The notes under the pieces are model-generated. The model saw only the letters and a list, made by a program, of their open reading frames with translations. It did not search any database and was not told the origin of the DNA. Below are positions 28,601 through 37,524 of a stretch of 64,000 nucleotides of DNA, piece after piece. The DNA comes from Mycobacterium sp. 852002-51961_SCH5331710 (GTDB taxonomy: Bacteria; Actinomycetota; Actinomycetes; Mycobacteriales; Mycobacteriaceae). Position 1 is the first letter of the stretch. Every line of letters begins with the position of its first letter. The stretch lies in assembly GCF_001665535.1 (NCBI RefSeq), contig NZ_LZSQ01000044.1, forward strand, positions 1 to 64,000, in the 5' to 3' direction. The translations under genes and the position numbers were made by a program.

Positions 28601-31600
28601 TCAACGTCGGTGGCTTGCGCCCGGGAGAGCCGTGTCAGGGGAATCGGCGAGAATGACCGAGCGAGTCACGGACATGTGCGGTCGAAGAAATAGCAGTAGC
28701 GCCTGGGTAACTTTGCGGTCGACAGCGATGCGGATGGCGTCGGCATAGGCCTGAAGTTGAACGCGGTACAGGGCAACTTTCGCCTCGAGCTCGCTGTCCG
28801 AGTTCCACGCGTCGGTCTTGTAGTCAACAACTACTAGGCCGTTGTCATCTTCGAAGAGCAGGTCGATGTAGCCCTCGAGCAACGCATCCTCCCAGGGCAC
28901 TCCGACATAGACCTCCCGCCAATGACGGCTGGCCGCAGCGCTCTTGACGACGGCGGAATCCAGCGCTGCTCGCGCGAGTGCCTCGATCACGTCCTCCTTA
29001 CCAAGAACCCCTTCTGCGGCGGCCTGCGCAGCGCATGCCGAGGTCAACCCATCCCCGGTCGCTAGATCTACTACCTGAAGCACTCCGTGAACGGCGCGTC
29101 CGATCGCACTGCCGTACCTGCCTTTCTGCCACGGAGGCAGATCGATGTCCTTAGCCCCCTTCTTGAGGCCATCCTGCGGAGTTGCATTCGACTCACGTTG
29201 TGCCGCTGCTTCTCTCGCCAGTTGAGTCGCCGATGTCGCTATCGGACGTGACGCGCTAATCAATGCAGCGTCGTGAGCCGATTGCCATTCGGACAATGTG
29301 GGCAATATAGCTACTTCTCCAATGGAGGTCGCCGTAGGCGAGCCCTCTGATGGCTCATCGGAATAGTCGAGGTGAACCGCCAGCTCAGGGTTCCATCCAG
29401 CCTCATGAAGAACCTCCGCGGAGGTCGGTGACACTCGGTTGCCGCGCGGGTTCCGATGCGTGGAGATGACGAGATGGTCCCGCGCTCGAGTTGTGGCGAC
29501 GTACAAGAGTCGAAGCCGCTCATGGTGATCCATCTGTTCTTCCACGGGTTCGGTATCTTCGAAGTCACTGGTAGACAACCTCTTCGAGAGTTTGATCGCC
29601 CAGCCAGATGACTCGGGAAAGCGAACCTCGACACCGCGCGCTTGCGATCTCATCAGTGTGGTCATTCCCGACAAGATCACAACGGGAAACTCCAGCCCCT
29701 TCGCGCCGTGGACAGTCAGAATTCGAACTGCGTCGTCGTCGGTTTCGGGCAGTACTGTCTCGATGACCCGTGTACCTTCACCCGACTGACCTTCCACCCA
29801 TTGCAGATATTCACGTAACGTCCCACCGCCGGCTTCCTCCCACGCACGGCACTGGTCGATGACGAATCTCAGCCGCCGCCAGAGGTCGCGCGGCCTGCGC
29901 TCCGCAGCCGCCAGTTCGAAGAACCGCCGCTCGCGCAATACCCGATCGATGACTTGGCTCGGCGACAACCACTGGCGCTCTCGATGAAGTTCGCGCATCC
30001 ATGCGATGCCTCGTGCGACTGGGTGGTCGACGGGCGCACCGTCGGGGAGCGCGGCCTGGTGATCCCAGGCGCCGCCGTAACGCTTCCTCCACACGAACAG
30101 ATCGTCGTCGCCGCAACCAAATGCTGTTGTGCGCAAGGCGCTCACGACGGCCAACGAGTCCGTCGGATCTTCAACTGCGCGCGCGACCAACATTAATTCG
30201 CGCACTTCCCGGGTTCCATACACTAGCGATGATGTCTCGGCGCGAAAGGGAATACCGGCATCTTCGAGGGTGCGCTCCAGAAATGGCAGCGACGTGCGCG
30301 CAGGCAGCAGGACGGCGATATCGCTCCAACGAGCAGGGCGCCAGATGTCCTCATGTGAGGGTGTGCGTTCCGCGACGGACCATCCTTTGCGGATGGCCCG
30401 ACGAATCGTCGCCGATACGTCGGCAGCTTCTTTGCCCCGAAGTTCATCAGCTGATATTCGGGTTTGGTGCTCCTGACCGAAGAATGCGACCGATGGCCCC
30501 ACCTCAGGATCGTCGCGCTCGGCGATAAGCGCTTGGTACTCGGGTTGTGATAATCCTTCTCGCACGATCAGCTGGGTGAACGTTGCGTTCACCCACTTGA
30601 TAACCGCGTCTCCAGTGCGGAAGTTCTGGCTGAGTTGCAATGATGCGCCCACGAGGTCGTCGCGCGCTTTCATAAATAGGCCGATGTCGGCTCTTCGAAA
30701 CCGGTAGATCGACTGCTTGGGGTCGCCGACGAAGAAGATACGGCCGGGAGCCACTTCAACTGTCGACCAATCCTTCTGTCCTGCATCAGGATCGTCCGAC
30801 GCGATCAGTACGGCGATCTCGATCTGAATCGGATCGGTGTCCTGGAACTCGTCAAGCAAGAGCCGCTCGTAGCGGCGTGCCAAGGTGTGACGGACTGCAG
30901 GTCCCGTGGCTTCGTGCCGAAGCATGTCACGTGCTAGCACTAGAAGGTCGTGAAACTCGAGTTCACCTGTTTCTCTCCTGACGTCGGCGCTTGCGACTGT
31001 GAATCGAGCCAAAGACGTTCCGAGCAGTTGTAGGACTCCCTCGAGCACTGTAGAGCGCAGCGCCGCGCATGCTTCCTGGAGGTCGCTCAGCCGGTCTCGA
31101 ATAACTTGGACGCCAATGCTTGCCCAGTTGAGTGCTTGCCCTTTAGCCGTTTTCAGCTTCGGTGCATCGAGCAGTTGCAGTCGGCCGTCGTCGTCGACAG
31201 CATCGCGCAGTCGGCTCTCGAACTCAGTCACGCTAGTAGTCAAATGACGGAATAGCAGGTCATTTTCGCTAGTGCAGTGTTCCGCGAGAGCTATGACCTC
31301 AGTGAGACCTTTAAGGATGTCACTGACATCGACGGATGGAATTGGCGGTAGTGCCGTGTCGATACGATCGGCGACCAGGTCCCAGTTTGCGTTGAATGCA
31401 ACGGCGACATCGCGAAGGTGCTTGGGCCTGCCGCCACTTGCGAAGAGAAGTCTTAACGGCATCTCGAGATCGGCGTCATCCAGCAGGTTATCCGCGAACT
31501 GTTCCCACCGGGTCTCAAATGCAACCTGCGAGGCGATCTCATCGTTAACCGAAAATCGCGGCGGTAGGCCCGCCTCGATGGCATGTTCGGTGAGTATGCG

Positions 31601-31915
31601 CTGAGCGAAAGAGTGGAGCGTACCGATCGCAGCGCTGTCGAGTACCAGCAGCGCGTCGCGGCATGCGTCATTCTTCGGGGCGCGGCGACGCAGCTCAGCG
31701 CGGATGCGGTCGACGAGTTCTGCAGCAGCTTTCTCCGTGAAAGTTATCGCCGCAACGTGGTCGGCGGGTACTCCCGATTCCACAAGCGCAACAAATCGAT
31801 TCACCAGACACGATGTCTTGCCCGATCCTGCACCGGCTTCAAGGAATATGGTGCTGTCGAGATCATTTATGACTGCGTCGCGCGCAGAGCGGTCGGTTAT
31901 AAGGTCAGTCGACAT
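28601..31915 (-). CDS. AddA/RecB-like UvrD helicase-nuclease
   Basis: A UvrD-type SF1 helicase of about 1104 residues fused to a RecB-like nuclease. Visible motifs are the Walker A FLEAGAGSGKTSCLVNRF near 28, Ia ITFTEKAAAELVDRI, II LLDEFQDTDPIQIEI near 355, III-IV VGDPKQSIYRFRRAD and LSQNFRTG, and V-VI ILTVHGAKGLEFPVV and LLYVATTRARDHLV. The terminal nuclease has GYIDLLFEDDNGLVVVDYKTD near 1030 with LQAYADAI. The ATG at 31913-31915 overlaps the end of the AddB-like gene by 11 bases, so the pair is cotranslated. It would unwind and degrade double-stranded DNA ends. Because it lies in a defence island beside a restriction enzyme, it may be a dedicated resection machine rather than the housekeeping copy. 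Confidence 0.9.
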   Translation of the reverse strand: MSTDLITDRSARDAVINDLDSTIFLEAGAGSGKTSCLVNRFVALVESGVPADHVAAITFTEKAAAELVDRIRAELRRRAPKNDACRDALLVLDSAAIGTLHSFAQRILTEHAIEAGLPPRFSVNDEIASQVAFETRWEQFADNLLDDADLEMPLRLLFASGGRPKHLRDVAVAFNANWDLVADRIDTALPPIPSVDVSDILKGLTEVIALAEHCTSENDLLFRHLTTSVTEFESRLRDAVDDDGRLQLLDAPKLKTAKGQALNWASIGVQVIRDRLSDLQEACAALRSTVLEGVLQLLGTSLARFTVASADVRRETGELEFHDLLVLARDMLRHEATGPAVRHTLARRYERLLLDEFQDTDPIQIEIAVLIASDDPDAGQKDWSTVEVAPGRIFFVGDPKQSIYRFRRADIGLFMKARDDLVGASLQLSQNFRTGDAVIKWVNATFTQLIVREGLSQPEYQALIAERDDPEVGPSVAFFGQEHQTRISADELRGKEAADVSATIRRAIRKGWSVAERTPSHEDIWRPARWSDIAVLLPARTSLPFLERTLEDAGIPFRAETSSLVYGTREVRELMLVARAVEDPTDSLAVVSALRTTAFGCGDDDLFVWRKRYGGAWDHQAALPDGAPVDHPVARGIAWMRELHRERQWLSPSQVIDRVLRERRFFELAAAERRPRDLWRRLRFVIDQCRAWEEAGGGTLREYLQWVEGQSGEGTRVIETVLPETDDDAVRILTVHGAKGLEFPVVILSGMTTLMRSQARGVEVRFPESSGWAIKLSKRLSTSDFEDTEPVEEQMDHHERLRLLYVATTRARDHLVISTHRNPRGNRVSPTSAEVLHEAGWNPELAVHLDYSDEPSEGSPTATSIGEVAILPTLSEWQSAHDAALISASRPIATSATQLAREAAAQRESNATPQDGLKKGAKDIDLPPWQKGRYGSAIGRAVHGVLQVVDLATGDGLTSACAAQAAAEGVLGKEDVIEALARAALDSAVVKSAAASRHWREVYVGVPWEDALLEGYIDLLFEDDNGLVVVDYKTDAWNSDSELEAKVALYRVQLQAYADAIRIAVDRKVTQALLLFLRPHMSVTRSVILADSPDTALPGASHRR

Positions 31916-34900
31916 TGTCACCAACCTCGGCTAACAGCGCACCGTAGACGGCCAGCGCAGGATCGTTCTTCTTCCGCTCCCACTCGCGGCGGGCGTGCTG
32001 GTCGCTTAGCCCATCGGGAGTGCAGTACCAGCAGTCCACCCACCCCCAGGTTGGTCGGTCGACCGGATGCGCTGGAAACACCCCTGCGCCGATTCCGATC
32101 ACGATGGTGTCAATGGCCTCAGTTACCAGCTGGCGGATAGTCGCTGTGATCGGATATCCCTGCTGTCTAGCATCTTTGGTGAACCAGTAGTCTGCGCGGA
32201 CCTCGCAGGCGTCGGGGTATTCGGCACGTGCCGCCTCCGAGTACACGAATAATTGCAGCTGCCGGCCATTGTGATGCGGGTTCGATTCACTCAGCCCGGC
32301 GTAGCCGCTCGCACTTCCGGTCTTGTAGTCGATGACGGCCAGCGATCCATCCGAGTGGCGGTCGATCCTGTCGATTGAGCCCCTCATGCGGATTGTGTGG
32401 CCGCTGGGTAGTTCGATTGGGACGCCGCTGAAGCCCATTTCAGCCGCCACGGGACGATAACCTTCCTCGAGCCGTTGAGCGTCGACCGTGAGCAGCTTGT
32501 CGAGTTCGCCCGCAAGGCGGACTCGTTCAGCGCGCCAGAGTATGGCACGGCCGGTATTGCCTTGCATTTCGGCTCGCTCGAAGTGCTGCGCAGCGATCTC
32601 CTGGAGGCGGATGTGGTCGGCTTCGGTCCACGTGTCGAGCCGGTGTCCAGTGTCCAGTGCGGTGCGGATGAAGTCTTCGAGGATCGAGTGAACCATGGAA
32701 CCCCTCGTAAGTGGGTCGATCTCGAATCGCCGTTCAGGTTCCTCAACGCGTTCGATCCCCAACACATGGCCCAACAAGTATGTCCGCGGACACTTAGCCC
32801 ATGCTTCGAGTCGAGACGGCGAAATGTGTTCAGGGAGGCCGATTTCGGTAGCGAGATGGGCAAGGTTGCCGTCAAAGCGGGTGAAGTCGGTGCTGCGTCG
32901 GGCGCGTACTACCTGTAGTGCCGCCTGCGACGGCCGGTCGTCAGCGAGCAGCGGATGGTCGACCGTTACTCGGGCGATGGCAGCGAGACGAAGCTGCTGC
33001 TCGTTGCAATAGACACCCGTGCGCGCCAGCCCCCCAGCAAATGAAGGGGTGTAAGTCAGCCATGCCTCATCGGCGTAACCGGCGAGTTCGTCGGAGTCGA
33101 CATGGGCGACACCGGCAAGGCGGGCGGCGTCTGCCAGAAGCCAGCGCGACGCGGGCTGGTCAGTCGACCGGCGCAGATCGCCTCGGGAATGGGAGAGCAA
33201 TGTCGCATCGGCGCTTGCCACTGCGGCGAGCAGATCGCGCCGGTCATCCAGGACGCGATGCGCCCGCAACTGCAGGTGGCCGTCGGCGGCCTCGCGCTCG
33301 ACGTCGGGGAGGAGGGAGTCCTCCAACCTGCGCGTCGGGAAGCGTCCTTCGGACAGGCCAAGGATTGCGACGCGGTCGAAAAGCATCCCCGCTGCGGCTG
33401 ACACTTGGCCGACGAAAACGCCGTCGCCGGGCCGCCCGACCCTTCGAAGCGTCACTGCCAGTTCGCTTTCGAGGGTGCGCCGAAACAGCTCTATGCTCGG
33501 AGGAGATCCGCCGAGCGCGTCCAAGCCGGCCAGTCGGTCCAGCAATTCCTCAATCCGGTGCGCTGCGTCGCCCTCGTCGGGCGGCCATGACATGCGTCGC
33601 CGGTCACCGCCGAGGTACTTGCCGGCGAGGTCGGTCAGCCAGGCGACGGTCTCGCGCCACGATTGATCCGGGTGGCGGTTATTGAGATCACGCCGGAGTT
33701 CGATAACGAAGGCGGACAGCTCGTCTGCGCGGTCCGCATCTCGACGGCGGTGGTCAGCACGCCACTCAAGACCTTCGGCGAAATCTGCGTCTGCTCGTTC
33801 ACGCTGTGCGGCAGCCCACCCCCGGAGTCGACCATCCCAGTCGTCACCATGGACGATGCCTGCCAGACGGGAAACTCTTTCCCAGGCTCGGCTGGGAACG
33901 CGGCCTTCATTTCCTAGGATTGGCGCGTCGGAGAGCAGTCCGAGAACATCCGCACGCCGAAAGTCTCGGTCGGACAGCGCTAGAAGGTTGTGGATGGTGC
34001 GACCGTAGAGCATCTCACCGATGCTGCGGACTGGCGTGCCATTGACCGCAATGTCGGCTGCCTCCAGCTGCTGCTGAAGCAGCCGAGCGTACGGATCAGC
34101 AGTCGGATACAGAACGGCGATATTCCCGAGCCGGATTCCGTCGTGCATCCAACCCACGATCGCTTGGACTACGCCGCGCACCTCTTCATCGGGGTCGCTG
34201 GCGCTCAGGATCTCGTTGGCGAGCGGGGGCTCGAACGGATCATCGTGAGAAAGTGCGATGTCGGCGAGCTGGTATGCCGCGGCGGTCGCGGCGTCAGCGT
34301 CGTGGTCCCCAACTACGCCAACGTTCACGATGACTCTGTGGTGATCGTCGAGTGCGGCGATCATCGCGGCTTCGCCGGCTGTAAATGACGTCAGAAGATG
34401 AAGGACGACGGGACTTGGCTGCCTCACCTCACCGGCCATCAGAAGTGCTGCTGCGGTGGAAAGCAGATCTTCCTCGTCGTACCAGTTAGGTGCGAGTTGG
34501 GTACGCGCAGATCGCTGAATTCGGATGATGTCTGCTGCACGGGCCGAGCAAGTCGCCACTTCATCAAGACTTGAGTCGGGAGCTTCCCTTAGCTCTCGAT
34601 ACGCGCTGGCGAGTGCCTGCTCGGTTGCGGGGTGACCGGCGACCGCAGCGAACACGCCGGGCTCAGATGACAAGACGCCGCGAATAGCGGATGCGATGAG
34701 AGGAGCCGAGAGCGGTCGTCGACCGCTCTCGGCGAGACTCGGACCGGCGAGCTGTTCGGCAAGGCGACGCAGGGTGAGGAAGCTGACGTTCGCGATGCCG
34801 CTGGGACGCGCGGCCAACGCTCGGCGGGTCGACACCGATACGAAGTTTGATCTGACGATCACGGTCGCCGGTGCAAGGGGATCTCCGTCTTTGAGCGCGG

Positions 34901-35099
34901 AGATCTGGGCGCCCAGGTGCTCGATCGCCGGCCGGCCATAGGCAGTTGTCGTCGTTTCGATCTTGACTCTCCCGGATGGTCGGGTGCTCGGCCGTCCGGG
35001 TTCGATTAAAGCGAATGAGCGCGGTGCTTTGCAGTCGAGTTGTCGAATCAGTTTCGAGGCCCCGCGACGGGTGCGGACCTGGAGCCCTTCGAGCAGCAC
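31905..35099 (-). CDS. AddB-like PD-(D/E)XK nuclease with Fe-S type cysteines
   Basis: A protein of about 1060 residues, partner of the AddA-like helicase. The N-terminal inactive-helicase part starts around TTTAYGRPAIEHLGAQISAL. The C-terminal nuclease has SPSRLEAWAKCPRTYLLGH near 765, GSIDRIDRHSDGSLAVIDYKTG near 915-930, QLQLFVYSEAAR, and a final CWYC near 1022. The first Cys and the last pair fit the four-Cys iron-sulphur staple of AddB/Cas4-type nucleases, although the fourth ligand was not pinned down. The start is uncertain: the open frame runs to 35489 but would overlap the divergent NucS-like gene. The GTG at 35097-35099 is the best compromise although no strong ribosome binding site precedes it. 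Confidence 0.82.
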   Translation of the reverse strand: MLLEGLQVRTRRGASKLIRQLDCKAPRSFALIEPGRPSTRPSGRVKIETTTTAYGRPAIEHLGAQISALKDGDPLAPATVIVRSNFVSVSTRRALAARPSGIANVSFLTLRRLAEQLAGPSLAESGRRPLSAPLIASAIRGVLSSEPGVFAAVAGHPATEQALASAYRELREAPDSSLDEVATCSARAADIIRIQRSARTQLAPNWYDEEDLLSTAAALLMAGEVRQPSPVVLHLLTSFTAGEAAMIAALDDHHRVIVNVGVVGDHDADAATAAAYQLADIALSHDDPFEPPLANEILSASDPDEEVRGVVQAIVGWMHDGIRLGNIAVLYPTADPYARLLQQQLEAADIAVNGTPVRSIGEMLYGRTIHNLLALSDRDFRRADVLGLLSDAPILGNEGRVPSRAWERVSRLAGIVHGDDWDGRLRGWAAAQRERADADFAEGLEWRADHRRRDADRADELSAFVIELRRDLNNRHPDQSWRETVAWLTDLAGKYLGGDRRRMSWPPDEGDAAHRIEELLDRLAGLDALGGSPPSIELFRRTLESELAVTLRRVGRPGDGVFVGQVSAAAGMLFDRVAILGLSEGRFPTRRLEDSLLPDVEREAADGHLQLRAHRVLDDRRDLLAAVASADATLLSHSRGDLRRSTDQPASRWLLADAARLAGVAHVDSDELAGYADEAWLTYTPSFAGGLARTGVYCNEQQLRLAAIARVTVDHPLLADDRPSQAALQVVRARRSTDFTRFDGNLAHLATEIGLPEHISPSRLEAWAKCPRTYLLGHVLGIERVEEPERRFEIDPLTRGSMVHSILEDFIRTALDTGHRLDTWTEADHIRLQEIAAQHFERAEMQGNTGRAILWRAERVRLAGELDKLLTVDAQRLEEGYRPVAAEMGFSGVPIELPSGHTIRMRGSIDRIDRHSDGSLAVIDYKTGSASGYAGLSESNPHHNGRQLQLFVYSEAARAEYPDACEVRADYWFTKDARQQGYPITATIRQLVTEAIDTIVIGIGAGVFPAHPVDRPTWGWVDCWYCTPDGLSDQHARREWERKKNDPALAVYGALLAEVGDNVD
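34705..34733. repeat. 29-bp perfect palindrome inside the AddB-like gene
   Basis: GCCGAGAGCGGTCG (34705-34718), one central T, then CGACCGCTCTCGGC (34720-34733): 14-base arms with no mismatch. On the coding strand it encodes part of ...LAESGRRPLSAP.... It lies about 365 bases into the gene. Neither arm extends further. A hairpin of this stability within coding sequence is unusual and could affect translation, recombination or protein binding. Confidence 0.85.
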
Positions 35100-35189
35100 G
35101 TTTGCCTGCGGCGGCCTGGGGAGGCGTGATAGGACAAGGCCAGCCCGCCGTTGCTCGGCGGGCGATCGAACTGCGGAGGTGGGCACGCG

Positions 35190-35906
35190 GTGCCGGCGAG
35201 ATTGACTAGAGAAGGCAAGCTTCAGAGGTTGGTCGACGAAGCGCGGAAGCGCGTCGATCGCGAAGGCGACTCCGCACCCAATCTGAAGCAGAGCCCGAGT
35301 AGTTACTTGCGTACTTTGATCCAGCAGGCGGGTTACGAACGCAAGTCTGAGAAGCTGCTCGAGGAGCTCGACGAACGACTTGACGCTGCCGGGATCGCGA
35401 CCCACCCCAACTTGAGGGATCCGAGTATCGGTCCTGACACGCGGATATTCTTCTTCGACCTGAAGCGGCCGATTCCGAAGTTTCAGCAACCCCGCCAGCG
35501 GTTCGCGGAGGAGAAGGAGCTCTCACGGTTCCTGGCGATGAATTGGGCCGCGTTGCCATACATTAAGAAGGCGGGATTGCGATTCCGCAACCGGGAGGTG
35601 CGCCTCGACGGCAGCGCCATCATCGACCTGCTCGCCGTCGATAAGAAGACTGACGAGCTAGTTGGCTTCGAACTGAAGGTCGCCGATGGTGACGACCGGC
35701 TGTTGGGTCAAGCCGCCCGATACATGTCGTGCTTATCGGCACAAGCTAAGAAGGAGGGCCGTGCCGGTGCGCGGTTGATCATTGTGACCGGGCAAGCCAA
35801 TCCGGAACTCGCAACGCGAGTTCAAGAGCTCGGCACACACTACGGCGTGCGTACCGAGTGGCTGCTGTACAGCGTCAGCATCGACCTCTCCCCAGCCGAC
35901 AGCTGA
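35190..35906 (+). CDS. NucS/EndoMS-like or DUF91-type PD-(D/E)XK nuclease
   Basis: A protein of about 238 residues. The C-terminal half has a RecB/NucS-like nuclease core: LDGSAIIDLLAVDKKTDELVGFELKVAD with D, then E-L-K, then LLGQAARYM supplying the conserved Gln. The N-terminal half is helical and basic (LQRLVDEARKRVDREG) with a NLKQSPSSYLRTLI segment. The GTG at 35190 is chosen because GGAGG lies 10 bases upstream and the frame before it lacks protein character. It is divergent from the AddB-like gene (90 bases apart) and convergent with the next minus-strand gene (5 bases apart). It lacks the long N-terminal DNA-binding domain of genomic EndoMS, so it is more likely an island-specific nuclease. 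Confidence 0.75.
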   Translation: MPARLTREGKLQRLVDEARKRVDREGDSAPNLKQSPSSYLRTLIQQAGYERKSEKLLEELDERLDAAGIATHPNLRDPSIGPDTRIFFFDLKRPIPKFQQPRQRFAEEKELSRFLAMNWAALPYIKKAGLRFRNREVRLDGSAIIDLLAVDKKTDELVGFELKVADGDDRLLGQAARYMSCLSAQAKKEGRAGARLIIVTGQANPELATRVQELGTHYGVRTEWLLYSVSIDLSPADS

Positions 35907-35911
35907 AGGCC

Positions 35912-36355
35912 CTATCCGTCGACGATAAGACGTTCGTGTATGACTTCGTCCGCTTCTTCGTCCCGGTACTCAATAACGTCGACCTTTGTGTAGGCGCCCG
36001 TGTTGAGCGATGCGGCAAGCCAGTCTTCGTACGTCAGCTGTCGATCGGACTTTGCAGGAAAGACTTCGTCTCGCATCTGCCCGTAGGTCCATAGTGATTT
36101 GCCGTCGGAGTATCGAGTCGCAATCATCGCCACAGTGTCTACGCGCTCGTAGATGCCGACCTCAGTTGCCTCGACGATGTACTCGCCGGCGTCCCAGTAG
36201 CCATCGCGCCACTGCTCGGGTGGGAGGGCTGAGCCCTCGGCGTCGACTTCCGCATACAACTCCTCGTACCGTATCCACCTGTCGTCGCCATCGCTGTACA
36301 TCGGAATTGTCTGGTCTAGCTCGGCCTCTGCGATGGAACGTCTGATGGTATCCAC
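35912..36355 (-). CDS. Small acidic hypothetical protein in the NurA operon tail
   Basis: A 147-residue, very acidic protein without known motifs. It appears to contain two related halves: a DRWIRYEELYAEVD...EYIVEATEVGIYERVD unit and a KSLWTYGQMRDEVF...GAYTKVDVIEY unit. This suggests an internal duplication of a WxxYxxM/L module with a following hydrophobic strand. The start is GTG at 36353-36355 with a G-rich stretch about 10 bases upstream. It follows the unknown 340-residue gene after 59 bases on the same strand. High acidity could indicate a regulator, inhibitor or DNA mimic; that is speculation. Function unknown. Confidence 0.65.
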   Translation of the reverse strand: MDTIRRSIAEAELDQTIPMYSDGDDRWIRYEELYAEVDAEGSALPPEQWRDGYWDAGEYIVEATEVGIYERVDTVAMIATRYSDGKSLWTYGQMRDEVFPAKSDRQLTYEDWLAASLNTGAYTKVDVIEYRDEEADEVIHERLIVDG

Positions 36356-36414
36356 GTTTTTGTTACACCCCCGTCGTCGTTCTCTCTCGTTATTTGATTG
36401 GCACGTGACTTTTG

Positions 36415-37437
36415 CTAGAGCACGCCCAGCCGCCCTAGCTGTTCGAGAGCGAAACGAGCCCGTGCCCCCTGATACACCATCTGGTTCTCAAGCAGCCCGG
36501 GCCGCGCAATTAGGTTGGGCAGGAAGCTGCAGAACGCCAGGCCGTTGCCGTCTTTCGAAAAGATGTCGGGGCACCACGCCCCCAGTAGCGGCGCGCGCAA
36601 GTCACCCTGAGACTCGATCAAGTTCAGTTCGTTTGCCAGCGCTGCCGCATGCTCGGAACCCGGAGATATGGGCAGCTGCATGACCGTGAGGGCACCGTTG
36701 CCGGCCTCCGGGTGGGGTTGGTCAGTGAAAATTTGAACGAGGGCCGTTTCAAGAGCCACGTCCGGCGCGTTGCGATCCTGCATGAACAATGGCCGGTTCC
36801 CCGTGAAGGGCACCTCGAAAACCACGCCGGTGGCGTCAGAGTTGCCGACCCAACCCATTCGGGCGGCGAAATCGCCCAGTCCTTCGGACAATCGGCCCTC
36901 GTACTTCGATGGCTCGGCACCGGCTGGAATGATCAGTGCCTGAGGCACATTGAGGATGTCGTCCATCTCGGCGCGATGCCCGGAGCTCGGGTGGTCGGAA
37001 GCAGCAGGCTCACCACGGCATACTTCTGCTATTGCATGCGCGCGAGTATGCGCAGCAACGTTCTGAAGAATCGCCGCCGTAGCAACGATCTTGCCAAGCC
37101 ACCCGATATTCTCCCGATGAACAACGGCGGTGCAGCATTCTCTGATCGTTGCTGACGCTGGATCCCATACCAGGGCGTTCATCGACTGGTGAAAATTCGC
37201 GGGTGTAACCAACGCCGCCACGTCAGCCTCCGCGCTAACGTTCCGCGCGACCTCCGTCCAGATTCTCAGCTGATATACGTCGAGGTCGCCGGACCGGACT
37301 GCGTGGCCGACCTCGACATGTTGTGCCAATCGGTAACCCCACCAGGTGAATCCGCGCTCAGTACGCACGGCCCATCGATCGTCGATCATGAGCTGCTGGT
37401 AGATGCTCTCGATCATGTCGAGCCCGACATCTGTCAT
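36415..37437 (-). CDS. Unknown 340-residue protein downstream of nurA
   Basis: No family recognised. The protein is soluble and mixed alpha/beta: an N-terminal helical part with RGFTWWGYRLAQHVEVG, a middle segment rich in Ala with HTRAHAIAEV, and a C-terminal part with VFEVPFTGNRPLF, GNGALTVMQLPISPG and GLAFCSFLPNLIARPG. The tail resembles a two-layer sensor or chaperone-like fold, as an impression only. GAAGGG lies 9 bases before the ATG. It follows the NurA-like gene by 87 bases, so it is probably read through from the herA operon. Conserved placement with herA-nurA elsewhere would make it a candidate accessory subunit. Confidence 0.7.
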   Translation of the reverse strand: MTDVGLDMIESIYQQLMIDDRWAVRTERGFTWWGYRLAQHVEVGHAVRSGDLDVYQLRIWTEVARNVSAEADVAALVTPANFHQSMNALVWDPASATIRECCTAVVHRENIGWLGKIVATAAILQNVAAHTRAHAIAEVCRGEPAASDHPSSGHRAEMDDILNVPQALIIPAGAEPSKYEGRLSEGLGDFAARMGWVGNSDATGVVFEVPFTGNRPLFMQDRNAPDVALETALVQIFTDQPHPEAGNGALTVMQLPISPGSEHAAALANELNLIESQGDLRAPLLGAWCPDIFSKDGNGLAFCSFLPNLIARPGLLENQMVYQGARARFALEQLGRLGVL

Positions 37438-37524
37438 TCAGCCGACCCTTCTACGTCGTCACACTGACTTGAGTGCACCCGCTTGTTCGGCAACGGCTTC
37501 GAGCCGCTCCCGCCCCAACGGCAA

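Noticed and set aside
25371..31915. Gabija (GajA-GajB) for the OLD-like and UvrD-like genes
   Set aside because: The genes are on opposite strands with a restriction gene between, and the UvrD-like protein has a RecB nuclease tail and an AddB partner, unlike GajB.
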